Numbered from the stretch's first letter, positions 18,501 through 28,409 are shown. The stretch: DNA of 64,000 bases from Aeromonas sanarellii (GCF_000820085.1 NZ_CDBN01000035.1:1-64000); one strand, 5' to 3'. The notes: a model not told the origin generated them from the letters alone. A program made the numbers and translations.

Positions 18501-20412
18501 CACCTGCGTCGGCATCGGCGACATGGCGGGGGACGTGTTCGGCAACGGCATGCTGCTCTCCGAGCACACCCGGCTGGTGGGCGCCTTCAACCACATGCAC
18601 ATCTTTGTCGACCCGACCCCGGATGCGGCCAGAAGCTTCGTCGAGCGCCAGCGCCTGTTCGAACTGCCGGGCTCGAGCTGGGATGACTACAACCGTGAGC
18701 TGATATCGCAAGGGGGCGGCATCTTCCTGCGCTCCGCCAAGTCCATCAAGCTGAGTCCCGAGATGCAGACCCTGCTCGGCACCGACAAGGCCAGCATGGC
18801 CCCGAACGAGCTGATCAAGGCCCTGCTCTGCCTCAACGTGGACCTGCTGTGGAACGGCGGCATCGGCACCTATGTGAAGAGCGCTCGCGAGAGCGATGCA
18901 GATGTCGGGGATCGCAGCAACGACGTGCTGCGGGTCAACGGCCGCGATCTGCGTGCCCGCATCGTGGGCGAGGGGGGCAACCTCGGCTTCACCCAGCTTG
19001 GCCGGGTGGAGTACGCGAGCCAGGGTGGCCGCATCAACACCGACTTCACCGACAACGTGGGCGGGGTGGACTGCTCCGACAACGAGGTGAACATCAAGAT
19101 CCTGCTCAACCAATTGGTGGCAGCCGGCGATCTGACCCTCAAGCAGCGCAACCAGATGCTCTACGAGATGACGGATGCGGTGGCGCAAGTCGTCATCACC
19201 AACGCCTACCGCCAGTCCCAGTCCATCTCGGTCACCGCCTTCCGTGGCGCCGAGCAGCTCAAGGAGCAGCAGCGCTTCATCCAGGGGCTGGAGCGCGAAG
19301 GCAAGCTGGACCGCGCCCTCGAGTTCCTGCCCTCCGACGAGGAGCTCTCCGAGCGGATGGCGGCGGGGCAGGGGCTGACCCGGCCCGAGCTGGCCGTGCT
19401 GGTGGCCTACGGCAAGATGGTGCTCAAGGAGCAGCTCAACTGCCCGGAAGTGACCGAGGAGCCCTTCCTCGCCAACATGCTGGTCACCAGCTTCCCGGCC
19501 CAGCTGCAGCAGCAGTTTGGGGCGGCACTGGCCCAGCATCCGCTGCGGGGCGAGATCATCGCGACCCGGGTGGCCAACATGCTGGTCAACGACATGGGGC
19601 TCAACTTCGCCAGCCGTATGAAGGACGAGACCGGTGCCTCGGTAGCGGAAGTGGCCTGCTGCTTCGCCATGGCCCGGGAGGTGTTTGGCCTCGGCACCCT
19701 GTGGCGCGACATCGAAGCCTGTGACAACCTGGTAGACGCCAACACCCAGCTCGAGCTGATGTTCTACAGCCGTCGCATCGTGCGCCGTGCCACCCGCTGG
19801 TTCCTGCGTGCCCGCAACCGCAGCTGGAGCATCGGCGAAAACATCGCCTTCTTCCGTCCGGCCTTCGAGACCCTGGGGGAGCACCTCTACGAGGTGATGG
19901 ACGAGAGCGAAGTGGCCGAGCACAGACAGGCGGTCGCCGCCCTGATGGCCAAGCAGGTGCCGGAGGCCATCGCCCGTCAGGTGGCGCACATGAGCAGTCT
20001 CTTCTCCTGCCTGGATCTGGCGCAGATCGCCGCGGAGCACAAGACCGACATCCTGCGCGCCGCCAACGTCTACTACCGTCTCGGTGCCAAGCTGGATCTG
20101 CACTGGTTCCTCGAGCAAATCAACCACCAGCCGGTGGGCAACCACTGGCAGGCGATGGCGCGGGCCTCCTTCCGCGAGGATCTGGACTGGCAGCAGCGCA
20201 GCCTCACTTCCGTGGTACTGGAAGGGTGCAAAGAGCAGGGGGAATGCGCTACCATACTGGCCGACTGGATTTCGGAGCATGAGCAGCTCTTGTCCCGTTG
20301 GACCCACATGTTGGCCGACTTCAAGACCACCAGCACCCACGAGTTCGCCAAGTTCTCCGTGGCCTTGCGAGAGTTGAACCTGCTCCAGTTGAATTGCCGA
20401 ACTTCGATATAA
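15571..20412 (+). CDS. gdhB: NAD-specific glutamate dehydrogenase, large (GDH-180) class
   Basis: A 1613-residue catabolic enzyme that oxidises glutamate to 2-oxoglutarate and ammonia with NAD. It has the long N-terminal ACT-like region of the 180-kDa class, and the catalytic GDH core lies at about 800-1200. The core contains RWGKVARGGLRWSDRKEDFR, the substrate lysine in VGAKGGFYCK, GIGDMAGDVFGNGMLLS and the dinucleotide-binding segment RIVGEGGNLGFTQ. The length equals that of the Pseudomonas and Vibrio enzymes. It is a single-gene unit with a strong terminator at 20431. Its large antisense open frame is a codon-bias shadow. Confidence 0.97.
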   Translation: MALKDAPTSVLLENVLSLVHQKLPKNSASLVECFVAKFYGNMASTDLHDRNDSDLYGAALSLWNALNLRTGTDPYIRVYNPELTRHGWQSPHTIVEIILQDSPFLVDSIRMALKRRGITAHMMLHQPLHLIRSEGGKIGAILDLDNTASQTSVETAFLIEIDHLTEEEEMEALTAELNSVAREVALAVGDWQPMLARLNEIIEELPKRKHPVSQAEVDSCVAFLKWVAAHNFTLMGYRRYDVKAVEGDHEILPRPESSLGLMKNSIKDEGQRLGTMPASARHAALSSSLLILTKSNSKSRVHRPAYVDYIGIKRFDEHGKVVGEDRFIGLYASSIYNTSATQIPLISHRLERIMAASGFETGSHAYKALLNVLETYPRDELIQAREEELLATGLGVLEMQERDMLRLFVRRDVYGRFFSCMVYVTKERYNTALRIKTQQILQKYFGSSEEVEFNVYFTEGVLARTHYIVRVNNNNVDVDVNEVQNNLIEAARSWDDRLDSVLLSHYGEARGNELRRRFSTAFPRAYKEDVLPGSAVADIMALDGLSEAEPLGMLFYRAQEEENDRRVRLKLFHRAEPIHLSDVLPMLENMGLRVIGETPYQVRTPTGEVFWILDFSMLLRGDQPFDLEQSQQRFQQAFAAIWNKQLEDDGFNRLVLGAGLSGRQVSVLRAYAKYMRQTGVSFSQSYIEETLTRYPDIAELLFTLFEQRLDPAGKQDAKVQAKLHEQLAAKLDQVANLDDDRIIRRYVEMIDATLRTNYYQLDKEGKIKPYISFKLAPSSITDMPLPLPKFEIFVYSPRVEGVHLRWGKVARGGLRWSDRKEDFRTEVLGLVKAQQVKNTVIVPVGAKGGFYCKQMPAGAPRAVIQEEGKACYRLFIRGLLDVTDNIIGGEVIPPKSVVRHDEDDYYLVVAADKGTATFSDIANEISLEYGHWLGDAFASGGSVGYDHKKMGITARGAWESVKRHFREIGVNCQTTDFTCVGIGDMAGDVFGNGMLLSEHTRLVGAFNHMHIFVDPTPDAARSFVERQRLFELPGSSWDDYNRELISQGGGIFLRSAKSIKLSPEMQTLLGTDKASMAPNELIKALLCLNVDLLWNGGIGTYVKSARESDADVGDRSNDVLRVNGRDLRARIVGEGGNLGFTQLGRVEYASQGGRINTDFTDNVGGVDCSDNEVNIKILLNQLVAAGDLTLKQRNQMLYEMTDAVAQVVITNAYRQSQSISVTAFRGAEQLKEQQRFIQGLEREGKLDRALEFLPSDEELSERMAAGQGLTRPELAVLVAYGKMVLKEQLNCPEVTEEPFLANMLVTSFPAQLQQQFGAALAQHPLRGEIIATRVANMLVNDMGLNFASRMKDETGASVAEVACCFAMAREVFGLGTLWRDIEACDNLVDANTQLELMFYSRRIVRRATRWFLRARNRSWSIGENIAFFRPAFETLGEHLYEVMDESEVAEHRQAVAALMAKQVPEAIARQVAHMSSLFSCLDLAQIAAEHKTDILRAANVYYRLGAKLDLHWFLEQINHQPVGNHWQAMARASFREDLDWQQRSLTSVVLEGCKEQGECATILADWISEHEQLLSRWTHMLADFKTTSTHEFAKFSVALRELNLLQLNCRTSI

Positions 20413-20430
20413 CGTTTATTGGCATCATCA

Positions 20431-20460
20431 AAGCCCCGGCCAGTCGCCGGGGCTTTTTTT
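20431..20460 (+). terminator. Terminator after gdhB
   Basis: A perfect 10-bp stem AAGCCCCGGC / GCCGGGGCTT with a CAGTC loop is followed by TTTTT, 18 bp after the gdhB stop and only 11 bp before pyrD. Confidence 0.92.
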
Positions 20461-20471
20461 AAGGAGCAAGC

Positions 20472-21482
20472 ATGCTGTACCCCCTCGCCAGGCATTTCCT
20501 GTTCAAGCTCAATCCGGAACAGGCCCACGATCTCTCCATCAAATATTTGCCCCGCCTTCTCGGTACACCGCTCGATTGTTTCTTCCGCCATTCACTGCCC
20601 CAACGCCCCGTCACCTGCATGGGGCTTAATTTTGCCAATCCGGTCGGTCTGGCGGCCGGGCTGGACAAGGATGGCGAGTGCATCGATGCCTTTGGGGCCA
20701 TGGGATTTGGCTTTATTGAAGTCGGTACCGTGACCCCCAGACCCCAGAGCGGCAATGATAAGCCGCGCCTGTTCCGGGTTATTCCAGCAGAGGGGATCAT
20801 CAACCGGATGGGATTCAACAACAAGGGGGTCGATCATCTGGTCGCCCGGGTACGGGAAGCCAAATATCAGGGCGTCATCGGCATCAATATCGGTAAGAAC
20901 AAGGATACGCCCATCGAGCAGGGCAAGGACGATTACCTGATCTGCATGGACAAGGTGTATGACCATGCCGGTTATATTGCGGTCAATATCTCCTCGCCAA
21001 ACACCCCGGGTCTGCGTCAATTGCAATACGGCGATGCATTGGATGAATTGCTGGCCGCATTGAAACAGCGCCAACAGGAGCTGGCGGAAAAATATAAAAA
21101 GTATGTGCCGCTGGCCGTTAAAATTGCCCCCGACTTGAGCCAGGATGAAATTAACCAGGTGGCGGCCTCCCTGATCAAAAACGGCATCGATGGGGTCATC
21201 GCCACCAATACCACCCTCGAGCGCGACATGATTTATGACATGCCCCATGCCGGTGAAGCGGGGGGACTCAGCGGCCGTCCGCTCCAGCACAAGAGCACCG
21301 AAGTGATCCGTCAGCTGGCCAAGGCCCTCGATGGTGCACTGCCCATCATAGGGGTAGGGGGCATCGACAGCGCCATGGCGGCCCGGGAGAAACTGGCGGC
21401 GGGTGCCACCCTGGTCCAGATTTACAGCGGTTTTATTTATAAGGGGCCGAGCCTGGTGAAAGAGATCGTCACCAATATATAA
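20472..21482 (+). CDS. pyrD: PyrD, dihydroorotate dehydrogenase (quinone, class 2)
   Basis: A 336-residue membrane-associated flavoenzyme that oxidises dihydroorotate to orotate in pyrimidine synthesis. The N-terminal amphipathic segment ([20 protein letters not shown]) marks class 2. The FMN/substrate motifs [31 protein letters not shown], the catalytic serine region [14 protein letters not shown] and the phosphate-binding GVGGIDSA are present. The start has AAGGAG eight bases upstream. It is followed by zapC as in E. coli. The leader between the gdhB terminator and the ATG is very short, so transcription may start inside or upstream of the terminator. Confidence 0.98.
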   Translation: MLYPLARHFLFKLNPEQAHDLSIKYLPRLLGTPLDCFFRHSLPQRPVTCMGLNFANPVGLAAGLDKDGECIDAFGAMGFGFIEVGTVTPRPQSGNDKPRLFRVIPAEGIINRMGFNNKGVDHLVARVREAKYQGVIGINIGKNKDTPIEQGKDDYLICMDKVYDHAGYIAVNISSPNTPGLRQLQYGDALDELLAALKQRQQELAEKYKKYVPLAVKIAPDLSQDEINQVAASLIKNGIDGVIATNTTLERDMIYDMPHAGEAGGLSGRPLQHKSTEVIRQLAKALDGALPIIGVGGIDSAMAAREKLAAGATLVQIYSGFIYKGPSLVKEIVTNI

Positions 21483-21567
21483 AAAATAACCGGCGGCCCT
21501 TATTTAACGTTGCTCAAATTCTCGACATGGAATAAAGTCGAGGGACGGCTTAGATAAGGGCTCCACC

Positions 21568-22104
21568 ATGTGCATCCAACCCAATGATAATTGGCAGTGG
21601 CATTATGACGCTCAGGATGATCGTCTGATGCTGGATTTATCCGATCGCATGATATTTGCCACCGAATATAAAGGTCGGCAACTCGTCCCCAGCTCCTTCA
21701 CCACCCAGCCTTTTTGCGTGGACGATGCCGCCCTCTATTACCAGTTGATGGACAAAGCCGCCGAACTCGATTGGAGTGTGCCCCATCAGGTTCAGCTGGT
21801 ACTCAATGCCATCGCCGTCAGCCGCTTTTATAAACCCTTGATGCCACAAAGCTGGTTCTTTCATGAACAGCAGACTCACTTTATTCCGGATATGGGCGCC
21901 CTGGTGTGGATGGAGACTCCCCATGGCCGGGGGGAATTCATGGTCATCGAAGCCGGCGAGCAGGCCAGCGTCTGTCTGAATCTGACCGAGGAACTGGTGC
22001 TGACCACCAGCAAGACGCTGCCACGGTTTGCCGTGATCAAGGTGATGAATAACCGGATGCAATCCAGAGTCCGGGTGCAGGCACAATATCGCCACGTCAG
22101 CTGA
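21568..22104 (+). CDS. zapC: ZapC, FtsZ-ring stabilising cell-division protein
   Basis: A 178-residue cytosolic protein that binds FtsZ and promotes bundling of protofilaments at the division site. It opens with MCIQPNDNWQWHYDAQDDRL and contains the family segment MLDLSDRMIFATEYKGRQL and the central SWFFHEQQTHFIPDMG. The length matches E. coli ZapC (180) and it directly follows pyrD, the conserved position. The E. coli ycbX gene that would follow is absent here. Confidence 0.92.
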   Translation: MCIQPNDNWQWHYDAQDDRLMLDLSDRMIFATEYKGRQLVPSSFTTQPFCVDDAALYYQLMDKAAELDWSVPHQVQLVLNAIAVSRFYKPLMPQSWFFHEQQTHFIPDMGALVWMETPHGRGEFMVIEAGEQASVCLNLTEELVLTTSKTLPRFAVIKVMNNRMQSRVRVQAQYRHVS

Positions 22105-22414
22105 CCTCGAATATTGCGAGCGTAGCAGGTTGAAATATGAGCAGGCCTGCAGCCATCCTGTCCCGTTATTTGCCGCCGTACTGCCAATCTGTGTGATTTT
22201 TGCCCCCGGCGGGCAAGACCTTCGATATCGTTCCCTTGAAATAGGGAGGCATCGCCCGTTCATTCCGGAGATCCTGCTGCCTGCGAGGGGAGGAGGGCGA
22301 CCTCATGCCGTACCCGGCGCCGTTAATATTCGTGTGATGCCCAAGGTTCGGGTGCCGAGCGCGGGCCGATAAGGTATAATGCGGCACTATTTTTATGGCA
22401 TCCCCGTGAGCGTG
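22105..22414 (+). other. Intergenic region zapC-rlmKL
   Basis: This 310-bp interval contains no convincing gene. A perfect TATAAT at 22375-22380 lies 35 bp before the rlmKL start and is a likely -10 element; the matching -35 is poor. In E. coli the ycbX gene lies in this place, and no remnant of it is visible. Confidence 0.5.
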
Positions 22415-24547
22415 ATGAAAGAATTTTTTGCAACCTGCCCCAAGGGGCTGGAAAACCTGCTGGCCGTCGAGCTGACCAATCTGGGCGCGGAGCAGGTCCG
22501 TGAGACCGTGGCCGGCGTCCACTTCAAGGGCGAACTGGCCATCGGCTACAAGGCCTGCCTGTGGAGCCGCTTCGCCTCCCGCATCGTGCTGGTGCTCTCC
22601 GAATTCCAGATGAACGACGATCTGGATCTCTATCTGGGAGCCCACACCATCCCCTGGGAAGAGCACTTCTCCGGCACCGCCACCATAGCGGTGGACTTTA
22701 CCGGGACCAATGCTTCCATCCGCAATACCCAGTACGGGGCGCTCAAGATCAAGGATGCCATCGTCGATCGCTTCACCAAGCGCGGCCACGTGCGCCCGGA
22801 CGTGGACAAGAAGTCCCCGGACATCCGCATCATGGCGCATCTGGGCAAGGGCAAGGCCAACATCACGCTGGACTTGTCGGGTCCGGCCTTGCATCAGCGC
22901 TTCTATCGCCAGGGCACCGGTGAGGCGCCCCTCAAGGAGAACCTGGCCGCGGCCATGATCGCCCGCAGCGGCTGGGCCGGCGAGCCCATGATGGACCCCA
23001 TGTGCGGTTCCGGTACCCTGCTGATTGAAGCGGCCTTTATCGCCGCCGACATGGCGCCGGCCCTGCGCCGCGAGCGCTTCGGCTTCGATCGCTGGCTACA
23101 GCACGATGGCGAATTGTGGCAGAGCCTGCTGATGGAGGCCCAGGTGCGTGCCAAGCGCGGCATGCAGCGCTGCGAAGTGAAGCTGTTCGGCTGTGATGCG
23201 GACTCCCGCGTGCTGGCGAAGGCCCGTGACAATGCGAAAGCCGCCGGTGTGGCCCACCTCGTCACCTTCAAGCAGGCCGACGTCACCGCCCTGGAGAACC
23301 CGCTGCCCATGCCGGCCGAAGGGGAGGCGCGCCAAGTGGGCATGCTCATCTCCAACCCGCCCTATGGCGAGCGTCTTGGCGAGTTCCCGGCGCTGCTGGA
23401 AGTGCACCAGGCGCTCGGCGATGCCCTGCGCCGCAGCTTCCAGGGCTGGCGAGTCACCATCCTCTCCGCCTCGCCCGAGCTGCTGAGCTGCCTGCGCCTG
23501 CGCGCCGACAAGCAGTACCGCCTGTTCAACGGGGCGCTCGAGTGCCAGCTGCGCAACTACCAGATCGCGCTGGACTCCGTCGCCTCCCAGAAAGAGGTGG
23601 CCCAGGACTTCGCGAACCGCCTGCGAAAGAATCTGAAGGCCCTGGAGAAGTGGGCCAGCAAGGAAAACCTCGACTGCTATCGCCTCTATGACGCGGACTT
23701 GCCGGAATACAACGCCGCCATCGACCGCTACCGGGATTATCTGGTGGTGCAGGAGTATGCCGCGCCCAAGGACATTCCCGCCCAGAAGACCCGTCAGCGT
23801 CTGCTCGATATGGTGCAGGCCGCCATCAAGGTGACCGGCATGGACGGCGAGAAGGTGATCCTGAAGGTGCGCGAGCGTCAGGAGGGCAAGCAGCAGTACC
23901 AGAAGCTCTCCGAAGAGCAGCACCGGATGGAGGTGCAGGAGTACGGGGCGCGGCTGTGGGTCAACCTCTACGACTACCTGGACACCGGCCTCTTCCTCGA
24001 TCACCGTCAGACCCGCCGCATGCTGGGCCAGATGGCCAGGGGCAAGCGCTTCCTGAACCTGTTCGCCTACACCGGCAGCGCCACGGTGCACGCGGGGCTG
24101 GGCGGCGCCCGCGAGACCACCACGGTGGACATGTCGCGCACCTATCTCAACTGGGCGCAGGACAACATGCGCCTGAACTCGCTGGTGGGCCGTGAGCACA
24201 AGTTCGTGCAGGCGGACTGCCTGAAGTGGCTCTCCGAGGCGGATGAGCAGTACGACCTCATCTTCATCGATCCGCCCACCTTCTCCAACTCCAAGCGGAT
24301 GGACGAGAGCTTCGACGTGCAGCGGGATCACCTGCTGCTGATGCAGCACCTCAAACGCCTGCTGGCGGCGGACGGCACCCTGGTCTTCTCCAACAACAAG
24401 CGCCACTTCAAGATGGACCTGGCCGGACTCGAGGCCATCGGCCTGAAGGCCCAGAACATCACCGGCAAGACCCGGCCGAAGGATTTCGAGCGCAACCAGC
24501 ATATCCACAACTGCTGGATCATCACCCACGCCGAGGCGCAGGGCTAA
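22415..24547 (+). CDS. rlmL: RlmKL, bifunctional 23S rRNA methyltransferase (m2G2445, m7G2069)
   Basis: A fusion of about 710 residues of two RNA methyltransferases. The N-terminal part (RlmL) has a THUMP domain and the motif [13 protein letters not shown]. The C-terminal part (RlmK) has [20 protein letters not shown] for S-adenosylmethionine and [16 protein letters not shown]. The ATG at 22415 ([16 protein letters not shown]) is the family start; the open frame begins 12 codons earlier. Its last bases overlap the start of the small glutaredoxin-like gene (TAATG), so the two are coupled. Confidence 0.97.
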   Translation: MKEFFATCPKGLENLLAVELTNLGAEQVRETVAGVHFKGELAIGYKACLWSRFASRIVLVLSEFQMNDDLDLYLGAHTIPWEEHFSGTATIAVDFTGTNASIRNTQYGALKIKDAIVDRFTKRGHVRPDVDKKSPDIRIMAHLGKGKANITLDLSGPALHQRFYRQGTGEAPLKENLAAAMIARSGWAGEPMMDPMCGSGTLLIEAAFIAADMAPALRRERFGFDRWLQHDGELWQSLLMEAQVRAKRGMQRCEVKLFGCDADSRVLAKARDNAKAAGVAHLVTFKQADVTALENPLPMPAEGEARQVGMLISNPPYGERLGEFPALLEVHQALGDALRRSFQGWRVTILSASPELLSCLRLRADKQYRLFNGALECQLRNYQIALDSVASQKEVAQDFANRLRKNLKALEKWASKENLDCYRLYDADLPEYNAAIDRYRDYLVVQEYAAPKDIPAQKTRQRLLDMVQAAIKVTGMDGEKVILKVRERQEGKQQYQKLSEEQHRMEVQEYGARLWVNLYDYLDTGLFLDHRQTRRMLGQMARGKRFLNLFAYTGSATVHAGLGGARETTTVDMSRTYLNWAQDNMRLNSLVGREHKFVQADCLKWLSEADEQYDLIFIDPPTFSNSKRMDESFDVQRDHLLLMQHLKRLLAADGTLVFSNNKRHFKMDLAGLEAIGLKAQNITGKTRPKDFERNQHIHNCWIITHAEAQG

Positions 24548-24774
24548 TGCTGACCCTGTTTCACACCGACGGTTGCCACCTGTGCGAGCAGGCCTGGGCG
24601 CTGGTGGAGCAGGCCGGGCTGGCGGGGCTGACCCGCCGCTGCGACATCCTGGACGATGACGCCTGGCTCGCGGCCTACCGGGTGCGGATCCCGGTGCTCT
24701 GCGATGAGGCCGGCCGCGAACTGGGCTGGCCCTTCACCCTGGTGGAGCTCCAGGCGTGGCAGGCCCAGGGGTGA
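24547..24774 (+). CDS. Glutaredoxin-like DUF836 protein
   Basis: A 75-residue thioredoxin-fold protein of the glutaredoxin-like DUF836 family. It reads [20 protein letters not shown], with the CxxC redox motif CHLC at about 10-13, and the cis-Pro region VRIPVLCDEAGRELGWPF. No substrate is known for the family. Its ATG overlaps the rlmKL stop, and it lies before uup, an arrangement also seen in Vibrio, so an operon rlmKL-grx is likely. It is followed by a terminator-like hairpin. Confidence 0.88.
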   Translation: MLTLFHTDGCHLCEQAWALVEQAGLAGLTRRCDILDDDAWLAAYRVRIPVLCDEAGRELGWPFTLVELQAWQAQG

Positions 24775-24790
24775 TACCGATTTGACGATG

Positions 24791-24826
24791 AAACGGGGGC
24801 AGATCCAGTCTGCCGCCCGTTTTTTC
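24791..24826 (+). terminator. Terminator after the DUF836 gene
   Basis: AACGGG and GGCAGA pair with TCTGCC and CCCGTT (one bulged base) around a short loop, followed by TTTTTT. It separates rlmKL-grx from uup. Confidence 0.8.
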
Positions 24827-24846
24827 ATAAGCAACAAGGAACAAAC

Positions 24847-26757
24847 ATGGCTCTTTTGACATTGCACGGCGCCTCCCTGTCGTTCAGTGACTTCCCGCTG
24901 CTGGATCAGGCCGAGCTCACCATAGAGCGGGGCGAACGCCTCTGCCTGGTGGGGCGCAACGGGGCGGGCAAGTCCACCCTGATGAAGGTCATCGCCGGCG
25001 AACTGCCGCTGGACGACGGTCGCCTGGTGTTGCAGCAGGACTTGAAAGTGACCCGTCTCGAGCAGGATCCCCCCGCCTCGAGCGAGCTCACCGTGTTCGA
25101 TTACGCCGCCGAAGGGCTGGCCGGGGTGGGGGAGCTGCTCAAGCAGTATCACCATGTCTCCATGGCGCTGGCGAGCGACCCCTCCGATGCCAACATTCGC
25201 ACCATGAGCCAGTTGCAGGAGCAGCTTGACTATCAGAACGGCTGGCAGTTCGAGACCCGCATCAACCAGGTGCTGACCTTGCTCGATCTCGACCCCGATG
25301 TGACCCTCGACAGCCTCTCCGGCGGCTGGCTGCGCAAGGTGGCCCTGGCCCGCGCGCTGGCCTGCGATCCGGATCTGCTGCTGCTGGACGAGCCGACCAA
25401 CCACCTGGACATCGATGCCATCAACTGGCTGGAAGAGTTCCTCAAGGACTTTCGCGGCGCCATCGTCTTCATCTCCCACGACCGGGAGTTCATCCACAAG
25501 CTGGCGACCCGGATCATCGATCTCGATCGCGGCGTGATCACCTCCTGGCCCGGCAACTATGACGACTACCTGCAGGGCAAGGAGGAGTGGCTGCGGGTCG
25601 AGGAGCTGAAAAACGCCGAGTTCGACCGCAAGCTGGCCCAGGAAGAGGTGTGGGTGCGTCAGGGGATCAAGGCCCGCCGCACCCGCAACGAGGGGCGGGT
25701 GCGCGCCCTCAAGGCGATGCGCATGGAGCGTACCCAGCGCCGCGAGCTGCAGGGCAAGGCCAAGCTGCAGCTGGACGAGGCGGGCCGCTCCGGCAAGCTG
25801 GTGTTCGAGACCGAGGGACTGGGTCTGGACTTTGGCGATCGCACCCTGTTCCAGGGGCTGGATTTGCAGGTGCTGCGCGGGGACAAGATAGCCCTGGTTG
25901 GCCCCAATGGCTGCGGCAAGTCGACCCTGATCAAGCTGCTGCTGGGCCAGCTCGAGGCGTGCCGCGGGTCGGTGCGCCAGGGAACCAACCTGGAGGTGGC
26001 CTATTTCGATCAGTACCGCGAGCAGCTCGATCCCGAGAAGACGGTGGTGGACAACGTGGGGGAGGGCAAGCAGGAGGTGATGGTGCGCGGGCGTTCCCGC
26101 CACATCCTCGGCTACCTGCAGGACTTCCTGTTCGAGCCCAAGCGGGCGCGTACCCCGGTGAAGGCCTTGTCAGGGGGCGAGAAAAACCGTCTACTGTTGG
26201 CCAAGCTCTTCCTCAAACCCAGTAACTTGTTGATTCTCGATGAACCAACCAACGACCTGGATGTCGAAACGCTGGAATTGCTGGAGGAGCTGCTCACCGA
26301 TTACCCGGGCACCCTGCTGCTGGTCAGCCACGATCGCCGTTTCATCGACAATACGGTGACAGGCTGCTGGCTGTTTGAAGGGGATGGGCGGATCAGCGAT
26401 TATGTCGGGGGCTATGCCGACATGATGGCCACCCGCGCCCAGCAGGCTTCCCTGCTGGCGGCCAAGGCGGCGCCGGTCAAGGTGGCAGAGCCTGTCGCGC
26501 AGGCGGCAGAGCCGGCGAAAAAAACGCGCAAACTCTCTTACAAGTTGCAACTGGAGCTGGATAATCTGCCGGCCCGGCTGGAGCAGCTGGAAGCCGAGCT
26601 CGATGCCCTGCAGGCCGAGATCAACCACCCCGGTTTCTTCTCCCTGCCCGCGGAGCAGACCCAGCCCAGACTGGATGCATTGAATGCGGCAGAAGCCGCA
26701 TTGGAACACGCCTTCTCCCGCTGGGAGGAGTTGGAAGCGTTGAAACATCAAGACTAA
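24847..26757 (+). CDS. uup: Uup, ABC-F ATPase
   Basis: A 636-residue soluble ABC-F protein with two ATPase domains and no membrane segments, thought to act on ribosomes and to suppress precise transposon excision. Walker A motifs are GRNGAGKST and GPNGCGKST; signature motifs are LSGGWLRKVALARAL and LSGGEKNRLLLAKLF; both are followed by DEPTN. A linker of about 80 residues separates the domains, and the C-terminal coiled-coil DNA-binding region (KLSYKLQLELDNLPARLEQL) is present. The next gene starts only 9 bp after its stop. Confidence 0.97.
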   Translation: MALLTLHGASLSFSDFPLLDQAELTIERGERLCLVGRNGAGKSTLMKVIAGELPLDDGRLVLQQDLKVTRLEQDPPASSELTVFDYAAEGLAGVGELLKQYHHVSMALASDPSDANIRTMSQLQEQLDYQNGWQFETRINQVLTLLDLDPDVTLDSLSGGWLRKVALARALACDPDLLLLDEPTNHLDIDAINWLEEFLKDFRGAIVFISHDREFIHKLATRIIDLDRGVITSWPGNYDDYLQGKEEWLRVEELKNAEFDRKLAQEEVWVRQGIKARRTRNEGRVRALKAMRMERTQRRELQGKAKLQLDEAGRSGKLVFETEGLGLDFGDRTLFQGLDLQVLRGDKIALVGPNGCGKSTLIKLLLGQLEACRGSVRQGTNLEVAYFDQYREQLDPEKTVVDNVGEGKQEVMVRGRSRHILGYLQDFLFEPKRARTPVKALSGGEKNRLLLAKLFLKPSNLLILDEPTNDLDVETLELLEELLTDYPGTLLLVSHDRRFIDNTVTGCWLFEGDGRISDYVGGYADMMATRAQQASLLAAKAAPVKVAEPVAQAAEPAKKTRKLSYKLQLELDNLPARLEQLEAELDALQAEINHPGFFSLPAEQTQPRLDALNAAEAALEHAFSRWEELEALKHQD

Positions 26758-26765
26758 GGAAGTAG

Positions 26766-28409
26766 ATGAAAAAGCAATTATCCATGCTGGCCATCCTGGT
26801 CGGCGCCAGCCTCAACGCGCAGGCGGCACAAAGCTCCTTTTTCACCATCGTCGATGACGAAGTCAAAGGCTATGCCAGCGCGATCAGCGCGGATGGCAGC
26901 GGCCTCGTCGGGATCAACACCAAGAACAACATGGCCGAGTACTTCTCGACCGTGCGCTCTGCCGACTTCCTGGTCGATCGTTTCCGTTTCGAGCAGGGCT
27001 GCTTCTTGTCTAGCTCCGTCTGCGACTCCTTCTGGGATGACAATGCCGGTTTTGCCTACCAGTGGCGCCGTGACTTCCTCGACAAGGTCGATCAGCGCAA
27101 CAACCTGGGTTACGTGCAACAGAGCGAGACCGACGGCCTGGTGACCGCGCTGGGGGAGGTGCCGGCGGATCGAGTGGGTTACAAGATGGATGGCAAGCTG
27201 CGCACCGCCTTTGCCATCGTCAATGACGGCAATCCGGTCGCACTGAAGGATGCGGCCAGCACCCATGGCGTGAGCGTACCGGCCGCCATCAAGAAGCTGG
27301 ACAACGGCCAGTATCTGGTGACCGGCACCGCCGCCACCGACAAGTATCGCCACAAGGTAGGCGGCGATTTCTACAAGTGGTGCTTCGAGGGCAACGACGA
27401 TGAGTACGGTGACTTCCGATACTGCCCAGGTGCCGATACCCAGGCCAGCTTCTGGCTGCTCAATGGCTCCGGCGGCCTCAACAAGCTGATGCAGGCACCC
27501 GACTATGCCCATCGACGGGATGAGGTGCTGCAGACGGCCTCCGCGCTCGGCGCGGCCGAATACAATGGCACCCTCTATGGCGTGGGTTACAGCTCCACCG
27601 GCGAGGTGGGGTCGGGGGACCTGGATGGCCGCAACCTGGCCAGCTACTGGGCTCTGGATCTGAACGCCGGCACAGTGGGCGCCACCAAGGTCATTCCGCT
27701 GCCGGATGGCGAGCCGGGCAAGGACGACGGCGTGCTGCAACATAGCTGGGCAGTGGCGGTCAACGACAACGGCTACGTGATAGGCAACCAGCGCTACCGC
27801 ATCAACAAGGGTCAGAACCGCCCGGTGGAGATGTTCCTGTTCAATCTGGGCAAGCCCGGCACGGCGGCCACTCTTCCCCTGCAGGACAAGCCGCTCTCCG
27901 GCTCCGGCTCCGAGGCGGCGGCCATCAATGACCACAACATGGTGGTCGGCTGGCGCGACTCCCGTCATCAGACCCAGCCGGTGGTCAACGGCACCAACCG
28001 CATGCAGGAGGCCTTCCTGCTCAACGCGGCTGCCCCGAGCAACAGCTGGTATCTGAACGACCTGATCTGCGGCCTGAACGATGCGGGTGCCAAGCAGTGC
28101 GCCCAGAACGGTTACTACTACCACATCGCCTATGCCAGCGGCATCAGCAGCGATGGCACCATAGCCGCGACCGCCTACCGCTACGCCAGCGAGAGCGATC
28201 TGAACAACCGCACCAATGCGACCGTGGTGGCCGTCAAGCTGACGCCGGCGGTGGCGGACTACCAGGGCAACACGCCGGCCAGCTATGTGGTCAGCAATGC
28301 CCCGGTCAACAACCAGACCGGTCAGGATGGTGAAGGTGGCGGTGGCAGCCTGTTCTGGTTGACTCTGCTGGCCTTGCCCTTTGCCTGGCTGCGTCGTTAC
28401 CAGCGATAA
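26766..28409 (+). CDS. DUF3466 family exported protein with GlyGly-CTERM sorting tail
   Basis: A 547-residue exported protein of the DUF3466 family, of unknown function. The signal peptide is MKKQLSMLAILVGASLNAQA. The body is a series of short beta-rich repeats (AINDHNMVVGWRDSRHQ, AVNDNGYVIGNQRYR, GISSDGTIAATAYRY) that look like propeller blades. The tail is GEGGGGSLFWLTLLALPFAW followed by LRRYQR, i.e. Gly-rich stretch, membrane helix, basic end: the GlyGly-CTERM signal processed by rhombosortase, which leads to type II secretion or surface display. It probably shares the uup transcript (9-bp gap). Confidence 0.88.
   Translation: MKKQLSMLAILVGASLNAQAAQSSFFTIVDDEVKGYASAISADGSGLVGINTKNNMAEYFSTVRSADFLVDRFRFEQGCFLSSSVCDSFWDDNAGFAYQWRRDFLDKVDQRNNLGYVQQSETDGLVTALGEVPADRVGYKMDGKLRTAFAIVNDGNPVALKDAASTHGVSVPAAIKKLDNGQYLVTGTAATDKYRHKVGGDFYKWCFEGNDDEYGDFRYCPGADTQASFWLLNGSGGLNKLMQAPDYAHRRDEVLQTASALGAAEYNGTLYGVGYSSTGEVGSGDLDGRNLASYWALDLNAGTVGATKVIPLPDGEPGKDDGVLQHSWAVAVNDNGYVIGNQRYRINKGQNRPVEMFLFNLGKPGTAATLPLQDKPLSGSGSEAAAINDHNMVVGWRDSRHQTQPVVNGTNRMQEAFLLNAAAPSNSWYLNDLICGLNDAGAKQCAQNGYYYHIAYASGISSDGTIAATAYRYASESDLNNRTNATVVAVKLTPAVADYQGNTPASYVVSNAPVNNQTGQDGEGGGGSLFWLTLLALPFAWLRRYQR

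Noticed and set aside
15595-20340. A 1581-codon minus-strand open frame opposite gdhB
   Set aside because: Same reason: antisense shadow of a recognisable glutamate dehydrogenase, with no family motifs.
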